NCBI RefSeq assembly: GCF_016428595.1
Contig: NZ_JAELVQ010000018.1
Location: 23,187 to 87,186 of the forward strand
Reading direction: 5' to 3'
Origin: Snuella sedimenti
GTDB lineage: Bacteria; Bacteroidota; Bacteroidia; Flavobacteriales; Flavobacteriaceae
Length of the DNA: 64,000 nt
Positions 8,618 through 19,446 of the stretch are shown in pieces (the first letter of the stretch is position 1; every line of letters starts with the position of its first letter). The notes beneath the pieces were generated by a model, which ran no database searches, was not told where the DNA came from, and worked only from the letters and a program-made list of their open reading frames with translations. Both the position numbers and the translations under genes were made by a program.

Positions 8618-9469
8618 TTACTCAACTATGTATTGAAAGGAGGCTACTTCTGAAGCTCTAAAATAGCCTAGCGGATAATTATCTGGATTTGTAATGTTTA
8701 CGCAATTACCTCTTACCGATGCTGGTTGTGTTTCAAAAGGATCGCCCGATTCGTCATCACTTTGTTGGAGTAAAATATTCATAAAATTGTAGAACCGTTT
8801 TGATATGCCAAAGTTTCTAATAATAAGTTCGTTACCAGTATTTAAGTCTTCACTAGAATGAAAGGCAAAAATTTCGTTGCCATCGTTAAATTCATCATCA
8901 TAAACTTCTAAGCTTAATATTTCGGTATCAGTATTTATAAATTCAAAAAAGTAATAATTTTCAATATCCTTGGGGTCTTTGTAGTAAGCTTTTATTTCCG
9001 TTTCTTCGCCGGAAAAACCGCCATTATTTTTTTGCTCTACATAATCTATATCGCTTACGGGAATAAGTGTTTCGGCACCTGTATATAGCTCATCCTTATA
9101 TATAATGTTAAGGTTGTAAGTACCATTAATGACTGCTATAAAATTGTTGGTTCTGTAAATACCTGTATTATCTTCTTCTGTAAAAATAAAGGTGTTATTG
9201 TTGGAATCCGTAACTGTTACAATGGCTCCGGTAGCGGGTGGTACCGTGTTATCAAAATAAGGTGCACTAAGTGTTAACTGAATGTATTGTGCTGTTCCAT
9301 CCGAGCCTTTAAACCAGTTTAAGGAGGCGTTTATTACCAGTTTAGGCTTAGATTTAGGTACTTCTACCTTAATGACATCTTCACATGAAATAGAAAGAAA
9401 ACTAAGTGCCAGTATGTACACAAAGTTTTTTGTGAAGCTGTTCTTAAAATTGGTTGATATTCGTTTCAT
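8618..9469 (-). CDS. DUF4249 lipoprotein, partner of TonB-dependent receptor
   Basis: 283 residues. A signal peptide ends in a lipobox with Cys29 ('FLSISCEDVIKVEVP'), so it is a lipoprotein. The mature part is a beta-rich DUF4249 domain starting 'KPKLVINASLNW'. In Bacteroidota these genes commonly follow TonB-dependent receptors with a carboxypeptidase-like N-terminal domain, as here, and the pair is presumed to bind and import an unknown ligand. The first 15 residues (MKRISTNFKNSFTKN) closely resemble the 17-codon leader ORF just upstream, which suggests local duplication of the gene start. Confidence 0.85.
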   Translation of the reverse strand: MKRISTNFKNSFTKNFVYILALSFLSISCEDVIKVEVPKSKPKLVINASLNWFKGSDGTAQYIQLTLSAPYFDNTVPPATGAIVTVTDSNNNTFIFTEEDNTGIYRTNNFIAVINGTYNLNIIYKDELYTGAETLIPVSDIDYVEQKNNGGFSGEETEIKAYYKDPKDIENYYFFEFINTDTEILSLEVYDDEFNDGNEIFAFHSSEDLNTGNELIIRNFGISKRFYNFMNILLQQSDDESGDPFETQPASVRGNCVNITNPDNYPLGYFRASEVASFQYIVE

Positions 9470-9519
9470 TCGTTTAAATTTTAGTAATTATTTTGACTAT
9501 ATGTTAATTATAAAATTAG

Positions 9520-9550
9520 GAACGAATGTAAGCTCTCGTTGCACTCGCTC
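9520..9550 (-). promoter_or_regulatory. Leader hairpin B, upstream of DUF4249 gene
   Basis: On the minus strand GAGCGAGTG pairs with CATTCGTTC: nine pairs, two of them G-U, around a 13-nt loop. It corresponds exactly to hairpin A at 5411-5441. Stem pairing is retained despite base changes, while the loop sequences differ. Confidence 0.5.
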
Positions 9551-9564
9551 TCACATTAAAAATT

Positions 9565-9618
9565 TTAAACATTACTTTTTGTGAAGAAATTTTTAAAATT
9601 TGTTAATATTCGTTTCAT
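9565..9618 (-). CDS. 17-codon leader ORF B
   Basis: ATG at 9618 encodes MKRILTNFKNFFTKSNV then TAA, the counterpart of the ORF at 5456-5509. It sits about 95 bases upstream of the DUF4249 start, within the 293 bp space after the TonB-dependent receptor gene. Flanking sequence on both sides (AACAATAAATAT before it, TTTAAAATTTTTAATG at its end) is also shared with copy A. Its translation is unproven. Confidence 0.45.
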   Translation of the reverse strand: MKRILTNFKNFFTKSNV

Positions 9619-9762
9619 CTGTTAATATTTATTGTTTTTCAGTGGTCAGATGCGATGCCTAAATTATGATATGATCACGTGTTTTTATTTTGAAAATAGG
9701 AGTTCGTGAATCTTCGATTTCGGTTGGGTTTGCAACTTTTTGTTAATGGGCATTTCATAAAC

Positions 9763-12132
9763 TTAAAACTTAAAATTATAAGATATTGAAGGCACAATAC
9801 CGAAAATAGAAAGTCGAATGGCTTCATTCAATCTTGTATCGTTATTTTGCCTAAATGCTATTGACGCTGCATTTCTTCTATTGTAAATATTATAGATGCT
9901 AAATACCCAATAACTTTGCCAGCCACTTAACTTATTAGGTTTTGGTGTATAGGTTGCGGCAATGTCTAAGCGATTGTATGCAGGCAATCTGTCTGTGTTT
10001 CTCCCATTAAAGTTAGGTACGTTAATACCATTGTATTCATACTGTCCATTTGGGTAGGTTGTTGGCTGACCGGTTTGAAATATAAAATTAGCATTTATTT
10101 TCAATTTCTTGTTCCATTGGTAGCTGCCTGTAAATGATAGGTCGTGGGTTTTGTCATAAGGCGTTTTATACCATTTTCCATTATTTATACCCAGTTCGGT
10201 TACTGATCTGCCTTTTGTTTGTTGTTCTGAATTAGATAGGGTATAGGCAAGCCATCCATTAAAAACACCTTTATTTTTTTTGAGGAGTAATTCTAAGCCA
10301 TATGCTTTTGCTTTTCCATTTAAAATAACCTGTTCAATGGCATTATTTGCAATTAAATTTGCACCATCAATATAATCAATTCTATTTTTTACGGTTTTGT
10401 AAAAACTTTCAATTTCTAATGAATACCGGTTGTTATTTAAGTTTTTAAAGTATCCAACAGCAAATTGATTCAGCAATTGGGGTTTCGTATACTTGCCACT
10501 GGGAGTCCAAACATCAAGAGGCGTGGGAGAACTGGTATTTGACAGTAAATGTAAATACTGACTTATTTTATTGTAGCTTAATTTTATAGAGTTGTTTTCA
10601 TTTAATTGGTAAGCTAATGCCAGACGCGGTTCTAAATTATGAAATCTGGCTATTATATTACTACGTTTGTATGTCTCACTTCCGGTTGGTTCGGCAGATT
10701 CATAAATCTTTAGATCATTATTGAATAAAACAGGTTGGTTATTTTTATAGGTGCTAAGTTCGTTCTGTCCTAATCTAAAGAACGAACTGAACCTTAGTCC
10801 ATATGATAGTGCTATTGCATTTGAAACTTTATGATTTACATCTAAATAGATTGCATTTTCAAAAGCATATTTATCTGTTAGTTTAAAAGGGTTAATGCCA
10901 GATGTCTCTGTAGTTGGTACTATATTGCCTGGATTGAATTTGTAATAAATACTGTTCAGACCATATTCCAGTTTTAATTTGTTGCTTAAATAGTGTTTAA
11001 AATCGTATTTTAAGTTAAAGTTTTTAATACCAGAGTTCCAATCGAATTCAACAAAATTAAGTTTTAGGCCGTAATAGTAATCGGAGTAGATTAATGAAAG
11101 ATTAGAAAAGAGTTTATCATTGAACAAATGGTTCCATCTAAAATTTAATACACTGTTACCATACGTATTATCGAAGTTGTCTGCAATTCTAAACACATCA
11201 CGCCCAAAATATCCTGAGAGGTATATATTATTATTTCTGTTCAACTTATAACTTAACTTGGTGTTTAAATCATAAAAATATGCAATGTTGTCAATATCGA
11301 ATAGAGGAAGAAACAAATGTGCATAAGATGATCTACCGCCAAACAAAAATGAACCTTTATCTTTTTTTAAAGGTCCCTCGACCAGAAGCCTACTGGATAC
11401 GAGTCCTATGCCACCATTAAAATGAAGGGCTTTGCTGTTGCCTTCCTTTTGATAGATATCTAAAACCGAAGACACGCGACCACCATACCGTGCAGGGATA
11501 CCCCCTTTAAAAAGCTTGAGATCTTTTATGGCATCTGGGTTAAAAACCGAAAAGAAGCCAAACAAATGTGAAGCGTTATATATTGTAGCTTCATCTAAAA
11601 GAATTAGGTTTTGGTCTGCAGCACCGCCCCGAACATTGAAGCCAGATGAACCTTCACCAGCGTTCGTTACGCCAGGAAGTAATGTAATGGCTTTTATAAT
11701 ATCGGATTCCCCAAGTACCACCGGTATTTCTTTAATGGTTCCAGAAGTAATACGGTTTACGCTCATTTGTGGCGATTTTACGTCGAGCTTTTCACTATTA
11801 CTTGTTATAACAATTTCGTCGAGGCTTTCTAGTATATCAGTGAGGCTGTAATTTTTTGATATATTTTTTGACAGTATTAAGGTGTCAATTTTCTTATTAA
11901 AGCCTAGGTAGCTTATTTCTACTATATAATTGTTTTTTGGTAAAGTAATAGAAAAGAAGCCATATTCGTTGGTTGTAGTACCTGTTTTTAAATCGGGGAA
12001 TAAAATGTTAACACCAATTAGAGTTTCATTACTTTTTTCTTCAAATACGGTTCCGCTAAAGGTGAATTTTTCTTGAGCATTTGTAATATTGAGGAAAAGA
12101 ATAAAGAATAGCCAGAATATTTTATGGTGCAT
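9763..12132 (-). CDS. TonB-dependent outer-membrane receptor with CarboxypepD_reg-like domain
   Basis: 789 residues. A signal peptide (to about residue 19) precedes a carboxypeptidase-regulatory-like domain ('FSGTVFEEKSNETLIGVNI', about 24-105). A plug domain follows ('GVTNAGEGSSGFNVRGGAADQ', 'GGIPARYGGRVSSVLDIY') and then a long 22-strand-type barrel ending in the aromatic-rich 'SIFGIVPSISYNFKF'. It imports an unidentified ligand using TonB energy. It is paired with the DUF4249 lipoprotein downstream and lacks a SusD partner, so it is not a classic SusCD polysaccharide system. Confidence 0.9.
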   Translation of the reverse strand: MHHKIFWLFFILFLNITNAQEKFTFSGTVFEEKSNETLIGVNILFPDLKTGTTTNEYGFFSITLPKNNYIVEISYLGFNKKIDTLILSKNISKNYSLTDILESLDEIVITSNSEKLDVKSPQMSVNRITSGTIKEIPVVLGESDIIKAITLLPGVTNAGEGSSGFNVRGGAADQNLILLDEATIYNASHLFGFFSVFNPDAIKDLKLFKGGIPARYGGRVSSVLDIYQKEGNSKALHFNGGIGLVSSRLLVEGPLKKDKGSFLFGGRSSYAHLFLPLFDIDNIAYFYDLNTKLSYKLNRNNNIYLSGYFGRDVFRIADNFDNTYGNSVLNFRWNHLFNDKLFSNLSLIYSDYYYGLKLNFVEFDWNSGIKNFNLKYDFKHYLSNKLKLEYGLNSIYYKFNPGNIVPTTETSGINPFKLTDKYAFENAIYLDVNHKVSNAIALSYGLRFSSFFRLGQNELSTYKNNQPVLFNNDLKIYESAEPTGSETYKRSNIIARFHNLEPRLALAYQLNENNSIKLSYNKISQYLHLLSNTSSPTPLDVWTPSGKYTKPQLLNQFAVGYFKNLNNNRYSLEIESFYKTVKNRIDYIDGANLIANNAIEQVILNGKAKAYGLELLLKKNKGVFNGWLAYTLSNSEQQTKGRSVTELGINNGKWYKTPYDKTHDLSFTGSYQWNKKLKINANFIFQTGQPTTYPNGQYEYNGINVPNFNGRNTDRLPAYNRLDIAATYTPKPNKLSGWQSYWVFSIYNIYNRRNAASIAFRQNNDTRLNEAIRLSIFGIVPSISYNFKF

Positions 12133-12156
12133 TATTTAGCATTTTGTGTAAAAATA

Positions 12157-12186
12157 AAAAAAGCTCCTTTAAAGGAGCTTTTTAGT
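12157..12186 (-). terminator. Rho-independent terminator downstream of icd
   Basis: AAAGCTCCTTT/AAAGGAGCTTT is a nearly self-complementary hairpin flanked by A and T runs, so it could act on either strand. It lies about 110 bases after icd. On the minus strand its T run leads into TATTTTTA, a -7-like box just before the TonB receptor start. Confidence 0.75.
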
Positions 12187-12197
12187 AGTATTAAATT

Positions 12198-12248
12198 TTT
12201 TACTCGATAATAGAGATTTAAATGCTTCGAGGCTTGCCTCGAAATCAA
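12198..12248. repeat. 51-nt dispersed intergenic repeat, copy B
   Basis: Aligns without gaps to 3730-3780. It contains a perfect hairpin, TTCGAGG-CTTG-CCTCGAA. A further small inverted repeat (TGCCTCG ... CGAGGCA) follows before the end of icd. A much weaker resemblance is seen near 16998-17040. Confidence 0.6.
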
Positions 12249-12295
12249 AAAAAATAATTTCTTATAAATGCCTCGTGAGTTTGTACCGAGGCAGT

Positions 12296-15267
<2,972 letters not shown>

Positions 15268-15297
15268 TAAAAAAAGCCTTGATAATTTATCAAGGCT
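15268..15297 (-). terminator. Rho-independent terminator of rplS
   Basis: A ten-bp perfect stem (AGCCTTGATA with TATCAAGGCT) and a 3-nt loop, followed on the minus strand by a T run. It lies about 30 bases downstream of the rplS stop. Confidence 0.85.
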
Positions 15298-15328
15298 CTC
15301 AATAATGTGCTTGTACAGCAATACATTA

Positions 15329-15679
15329 TTAGCGTCTTCTTTCTTTAATTCTGGCTTTTTTACCAGTTAGGCCTCTAAAGTAGTAGATACGAGCTCTACG
15401 TACTTTTCCACGCTTGTTAACTTCTATTTTTTGTAATGCAGGTAAGTTAACTGGGAAAATACGCTCTACGCCAATTGATCCTGACATTTTTCTAATTGTA
15501 AAAGTTTCTGAAGTTCCAGAACCTTTACGTTGAATAACAACACCTCTAAAAAACTGAGTACGTGTTTTGTTACCTTCTTTAATTTCGTAGTAAACGGTAA
15601 TAGTGTCTCCAGCTGAAAATTCTGGAAAGTCCTTTCTTGTTACAAATTCGTCTTGAACAAATTTTACTAAAGATTCCAT
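15329..15679 (-). CDS. rplS: 50S ribosomal protein L19
   Basis: 116 residues, the usual L19 length. Family signatures include '[20 protein letters not shown]', '[20 protein letters not shown]' and the basic C-terminus 'KARIKERRR'. L19 lies at the 30S-50S interface. The gene is single, with its own promoter (15754-15783) and terminator (15268-15297). In many bacteria rplS is cotranscribed with trmD. Here trmD lies upstream on the same strand but is separated by about 500 bp that includes a mobile-like repeat. Confidence 0.97.
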   Translation of the reverse strand: MESLVKFVQDEFVTRKDFPEFSAGDTITVYYEIKEGNKTRTQFFRGVVIQRKGSGTSETFTIRKMSGSIGVERIFPVNLPALQKIEVNKRGKVRRARIYYFRGLTGKKARIKERRR

Positions 15680-15753
15680 ATCTTTATTATTTAATTATAT
15701 TGATTCAGAACAACGTTCACGATTTTCGTCAGAGGTTAATCCGAAATTGGGTG

Positions 15754-15783
15754 CAAAGATAATTAATAATTGATAAAGCACAA
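15754..15783 (-). promoter_or_regulatory. Promoter of rplS
   Basis: Read on the minus strand, TTG, 19 nt, TATCTTTG matches the Bacteroidota -33/-7 pattern. It predicts a leader of about 65-70 bases. The leader contains a small ACGA-AAA-TCGT hairpin, but no known L19 autoregulatory structure was recognised. Confidence 0.65.
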
Positions 15784-15810
15784 TTAATAATCATTTTTTT
15801 TACAAGCTTT

Positions 15811-15973
15811 AGAGACTGTTTAAATTCCACCTTTTGGTTTTGTTATGCCCCTTTTTTCACCACTTTTCGTTATGAAAATCCTCATTTAGCGCTGCTAAAC
15901 TCCGGTTTTAAAGCCTTAATTGGCAAAAAAATGACCTATAACAAATTTCAAAAACGAATTTTAAACAGTCTCT
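15811..15973. mobile_element. MITE-like element, 163 bp
   Basis: Ends are imperfect terminal inverted repeats: AGAGACTGTTTAAATT at the left, and its complement with one extra T at the right (AATTTTAAACAGTCTCT). A second inner pairing (GTTTTGTTATG with TATAACAAATTTC) extends the symmetry inward. It has no coding capacity and contains the near-palindrome TAGCGCTGCTA in the centre. No target-site duplication could be assigned. Alternatively it could be a long-stem structured RNA. Confidence 0.5.
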
Positions 15974-16187
15974 TGTTATTTGGTTAAAAGTGAAAAACTA
16001 GAAGTTGAAAGGTTAGGGATGTATAGGTTTTGGAGAGGTTTGTTGTGTTTATCCATAACTGAGGGTAGCGAAGTGTCTGCTGTTGGGCAGGAAGAATCTT
16101 TTGGTTATCAAAGAGATTTCACTTTTACTTCATAATGCTCAGTGTAGCGGGTCAGGAATGACAGAACACCATTTTATGCATAATTTA
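15974..16187. other. Intergenic region with a degenerate repeat-like segment
   Basis: No ORF. The segment near 16060-16175 contains GGTCAGGAATGACAG and a GGGCAGGAAGAATCTTTTGG part. It resembles, loosely, the widespread flavobacterial intergenic repeats built around 'GTCATTCCTGC'. The match is degenerate. Confidence 0.25.
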
Positions 16188-16865
16188 TCAATCTTTTAAT
16201 AAATCTGGGCGTCTTTCCTTGGTACGCCTATAAGCTTGGTCTTCTCGCCATTTTTCAATTTCTGGTAAATTACCGCTAAATAGTAGTTCTGGAACTTTCC
16301 AGCCTTTATAATCACGAGGCTTTGTGTAAATAGGGGGAGCTAATAAATTATCTTGGAACGAATCGGTTAGGGCAGAGGTTTCATTGCCTAATACACCAGG
16401 TATTAAGCGGATTACCGCATCACAAAGCACAGCTGCCGCCAGTTCACCTCCAGATAATACAAAATCACCAATGGATATTTCGCGCGTAATCAAATGATCT
16501 CTAACGCGTTGGTCTACACCTTTATAGTGGCCACAAAGAATAATAATGTTTTCTTTTAACGATATTTGATTTGCAATGCCTTGCTTTAAGGTTTCGCCAT
16601 CAGGTGTCATATAAATCACTTCATCGTAATGACGTTGCGATTTTAATTGGGATATGCACTTATCAATTGGTGCTACCATCATGACCATACCAGCACCTCC
16701 TCCAAATTGATAATCGTCAACCGATTTGTAATTATCAGTAGTGTAATCTCGCAAATTATGAAAGTGAACCTCTACCAAATTGGATTCTATCGCTCTTTTT
16801 AGAATAGAGGCTTCAAAAGGACTTTTGAGTAGTTCTGGGAGTACGGTTATGATATCTATGCGCAT
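16188..16865 (-). CDS. trmD: tRNA (guanine37-N1)-methyltransferase
   Basis: 225 residues, SPOUT superfamily. TrmD methylates G37 next to the anticodon with SAM, preventing frameshifting. Trefoil-knot segments are visible: '[20 protein letters not shown]', '[18 protein letters not shown]' and '[13 protein letters not shown]'. '[11 protein letters not shown]' lies in the N-terminal half. It starts with ATG at 16865, and two CTTTGCA-containing boxes upstream resemble -7 elements. Confidence 0.97.
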   Translation of the reverse strand: MRIDIITVLPELLKSPFEASILKRAIESNLVEVHFHNLRDYTTDNYKSVDDYQFGGGAGMVMMVAPIDKCISQLKSQRHYDEVIYMTPDGETLKQGIANQISLKENIIILCGHYKGVDQRVRDHLITREISIGDFVLSGGELAAAVLCDAVIRLIPGVLGNETSALTDSFQDNLLAPPIYTKPRDYKGWKVPELLFSGNLPEIEKWREDQAYRRTKERRPDLLKD

Positions 16866-17037
16866 GGTGGTATTTTAATAAAGTGCAAAGATGCAAAGAA
16901 TAGAATGAATAATGAAAGTCTACATTTAAAATAATAGACAAGCTTTATGATTAAAAAAAACCTGCAAGTTTAGCTTACAGATTTCTAAGTTTTGATATGT
17001 TTATTCAATAATAGAGTATTAGAGATTAGCCTTGTGT

Positions 17038-17066
17038 TTAAAAGGGTATCTTATTATACCCCTTAT
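17038..17066 (-). terminator. Probable terminator after the coiled-coil membrane protein gene
   Basis: On the minus strand AAGGGGTAT-AATAAG-ATACCCTT forms a stem with one bulge, followed by four T. It starts about 20 bases after the stop at 17087. The T run is short, so efficiency is uncertain. Confidence 0.5.
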
Positions 17067-17086
17067 GGTTTTTCCAAAATAGTTTG

Positions 17087-17707
17087 CTAAACGCCCTTTT
17101 GCTTATTTATTTCATCTTGAAGTTGGCGCCTTACTTTTTGTTCGCGCTCTAAAGCTGTTTTGCGGTGCTCTTCAAACTCTTCTTCTATTTCTGATAATGA
17201 GCGCTTAGCGGCTTTAGTGATTGCATTACTGTTTTTAAATTTGTAAATAAAGAAAAGCAAGAAAGCTAATAAACCAGCAATAATCGCCCACATAAGTATG
17301 TTGTAATTGGTTTTGCTCATTTGTAAACCAAACAAAGCCATATTGTTTTTTTCATTGTTGGTTTTTTCCAGATCGCTTTCAGTGTTTGAAAGTTTTGATT
17401 TTAAATCGGCAATTTCTTTGGCCTGAGTTTTAACATTAAGTTGCGTGTCCGCTAAATCTTTACGTATGGCTTTAAGGGAATCCAATGTATGTTCTTTTAA
17501 TTGGGTAAGCCAATGGTATTCTACATTTTTGTACACCTTACCGTTGCCTTTGTAAGTGTATGACTTTTGAATAACATAATCAAATTGATTATCTATCGTG
17601 CCACTGTTAAGAGAGAGTTTCTCTTTAGGTGTATCGTTTTGAGCAAAATTATGTGTCGTACAAAAAAAGGTTAAGGTAAAAACAAAAAGATAGTTGACAA
17701 ATTTCAT
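17087..17707 (-). CDS. Secreted or membrane coiled-coil protein of unknown function
   Basis: 206 residues, family not recognised with certainty. Signal peptide (residues 1-22, '...CTTHNFAQ'), a segment with 'SGTIDNQFDYVIQKSYTYKG', a coiled coil at about residues 70-125, one membrane helix ('NILMWAIIAGLLAFLLFFIYKF', about 135-157), and a charged coiled-coil tail rich in Glu, Lys and Arg. The layout suggests a membrane-anchored protein with a periplasmic coiled coil and a cytoplasmic tail. It lies upstream of trmD on the same strand. Similar genes in this position are sometimes mislabelled as tRNA methyltransferase by proximity, but nothing in the protein supports that. Confidence 0.6.
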   Translation of the reverse strand: MKFVNYLFVFTLTFFCTTHNFAQNDTPKEKLSLNSGTIDNQFDYVIQKSYTYKGNGKVYKNVEYHWLTQLKEHTLDSLKAIRKDLADTQLNVKTQAKEIADLKSKLSNTESDLEKTNNEKNNMALFGLQMSKTNYNILMWAIIAGLLAFLLFFIYKFKNSNAITKAAKRSLSEIEEEFEEHRKTALEREQKVRRQLQDEINKQKGV

Positions 17708-17780
17708 TTATAATTGGTTTAAAGTAGGTTGAATTCAGATTACGAAGTTAAAAAATATTGTTTACGAAATAGGTTTAATT

Positions 17781-17808
17781 AACAAAAAGCCTCACTTTAT
17801 GTGAGGCT
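17781..17808 (-). terminator. Rho-independent terminator of the GAPDH gene
   Basis: AGCCTCAC-TTTAT-GTGAGGCT, an eight-bp perfect stem, followed on the minus strand by a T-rich run. It lies about 40 bases after the stop of the GAPDH gene. Confidence 0.8.
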
Positions 17809-17850
17809 GGTTTATATACGTACAAAAAAAATAATTGGATGTTTTTTTAT

Positions 17851-19299
17851 TTAATAATATGTATACCGTCTTACTTTGGCAATATATTTTGCTAATCTTA
17901 TTACTTGATGGCTGTAGCCATATTCATTGTCGTACCATATGTATAAAACAATATTTTTTCCATCTTTACGAACAATAGTGGCCTTACTGTCGTAGATAGA
18001 TGGGGCAGAGCTACCAATTATATCGCTTGAAACAAGTTCATCACTTAATTCATATTTTATTTGTTCTACAAGATCTCCTTCCAGAGCATATTTTTTCAAG
18101 ATTGTATTAACACCATCAAATGATGTTTTGCTTTCCAACTCTAAATTTAAAATGGCTAGAGAACCATTCGGCACAGGAACACGAATGGCGTTGGATGTTA
18201 GCTTACCTTCTAAGCTGGGTAAGGCTTTAGCTACTGCGTTACCAGCTCCTGTTTCGGTAATAACCATGTTCAATCCGGCTGCACGACCACGACGGTATTT
18301 AGTATGGAAATTGTCAACTAAGTTTTGGTCATTAGTATAAGCGTGAATGGTTTCCAGGTGTCCGTGCTTTATTCCGAATGAATCGTCAATTGCTTTTAAA
18401 ACAGGTGTGATGGCATTGGTTGTACAGGATGCTGCGGAGAAAATATCAATTTTATTAGGATCGTTATCGAAATGATTAACGCCATACACAATGTTTGGGA
18501 TGCCTTTGCCGGGAGCGGTTAGCAATACCTTATCTACACCATTGGATTTTAAATGCCTGCTAAGCGCTTCCTTATCTCTAAAAGCTCCTGTATTGTCAAT
18601 AACGAGGGCTTTGTTAATGCCGTATTTTGTGTAATCGACTTCCTCAGGAGCATTAGCAGAAATAATATTAACTGTAGTACCATTTATAGTTAAGGCTTTG
18701 CTTTTTGCGTCTATACTAACTGTTCCTGGAAAATAGCCATGAACGGAATCGTTGCGTAATAAAGCAGCTCGTTTTTCAAGTGTTTTAGCATCAACAGGCC
18801 CTCGCGTAACAATAGCTCTTAAGCGAAGCTGATTCCCTTTTCCTGTACGCATCATAAGTTCTCGTGCCACCAATCTACCAATCCTACCAAAACCATAAAG
18901 TACAACATCTTTAGGTGTGATAACTTTATTTTTATTGGCACCTTTAAGTTTTGCAGCAACAAAGTTTGTGGCATTACTATACTTATCTTCTTCTAGATGA
19001 AATTCGTAGGTGAGTTTCCCAATGTCTAATTTGGCAGGGGGAATGTCGAGGGTTTTAATGGCTTGGGCTATTTCTACTGAGTCAAAAATAGAAATGGGTT
19101 TTTGGACAAATTTACCGGCATATTCATGTAAGTTTAAAATCTGACTTACGTTTCTGTCAATCAATTGGTTGCGAAAAAGTACAAGCTCAATGGATTTGTC
19201 GTACCAAAGGTCGCTTATAATTTTGATAAATTCAACACTAGCTCTACGGCGGTCCGCTTGAAAAGCCAGTTCTTTTTCATAAGTCTTGTTAAAACTCAT
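17851..19299 (-). CDS. Glyceraldehyde-3-phosphate dehydrogenase, long form
   Basis: 482 residues, against about 335 for classical GAPDH. Residues 1-130 form an extra N-terminal domain unlike GapA. The Rossmann fold begins at 'VVLYGFGRIGRLVAREL' (about 133-148), and the catalytic Cys292 lies in 'FSAASCTTNAITPVLKAI'. 'HAYTNDQNLVDNFH' and 'WYDNEYGYSHQVIRL' are also standard family motifs. It should interconvert glyceraldehyde 3-phosphate and 1,3-bisphosphoglycerate. Cofactor preference cannot be read here. The long form may serve gluconeogenesis or another direction than a classical GapA elsewhere in the genome. A TATTTTTG -7-like box lies at 19338-19345. Confidence 0.9.
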   Translation of the reverse strand: MSFNKTYEKELAFQADRRRASVEFIKIISDLWYDKSIELVLFRNQLIDRNVSQILNLHEYAGKFVQKPISIFDSVEIAQAIKTLDIPPAKLDIGKLTYEFHLEEDKYSNATNFVAAKLKGANKNKVITPKDVVLYGFGRIGRLVARELMMRTGKGNQLRLRAIVTRGPVDAKTLEKRAALLRNDSVHGYFPGTVSIDAKSKALTINGTTVNIISANAPEEVDYTKYGINKALVIDNTGAFRDKEALSRHLKSNGVDKVLLTAPGKGIPNIVYGVNHFDNDPNKIDIFSAASCTTNAITPVLKAIDDSFGIKHGHLETIHAYTNDQNLVDNFHTKYRRGRAAGLNMVITETGAGNAVAKALPSLEGKLTSNAIRVPVPNGSLAILNLELESKTSFDGVNTILKKYALEGDLVEQIKYELSDELVSSDIIGSSAPSIYDSKATIVRKDGKNIVLYIWYDNEYGYSHQVIRLAKYIAKVRRYTYY

Positions 19300-19337
19300 T
19301 GCTTTAGTTATTTAGAGTGTTGTTATAAATTTTCGGC

Positions 19338-19345
19338 AAAAATAC
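19338..19345 (-). promoter_or_regulatory. -7 box of GAPDH gene
   Basis: On the minus strand TATTTTTG fits TAnnTTTG perfectly, 38 bases upstream of the ATG. No well-spaced TTTG -33 element was found. Confidence 0.4.
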
Positions 19346-19380
19346 TATATTTCAAACGTTTTCGTAGCGTATTGGCATAA

Positions 19381-19421
19381 AAAAATAAATCCCTCAAAAA
19401 CTTGAAATTTTTGAAGGATTT
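19381..19421 (-). terminator. Rho-independent terminator of the DegP-type gene
   Basis: AAATCCCTCAAAAA pairs with TTTTTGAAGGATTT with one mismatch around a 7-nt loop, and T-rich sequence follows on the minus strand. It begins about 25 bases after the stop at 19447. Confidence 0.75.
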
Positions 19422-19446
19422 AATTATTCGTAATGTTTGTAGTCTG

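Noticed and set aside
9763..12132. SusCD polysaccharide-utilisation locus
   Set aside because: The receptor's partner is a DUF4249 lipoprotein, there is no SusD, and no glycoside hydrolases are present.
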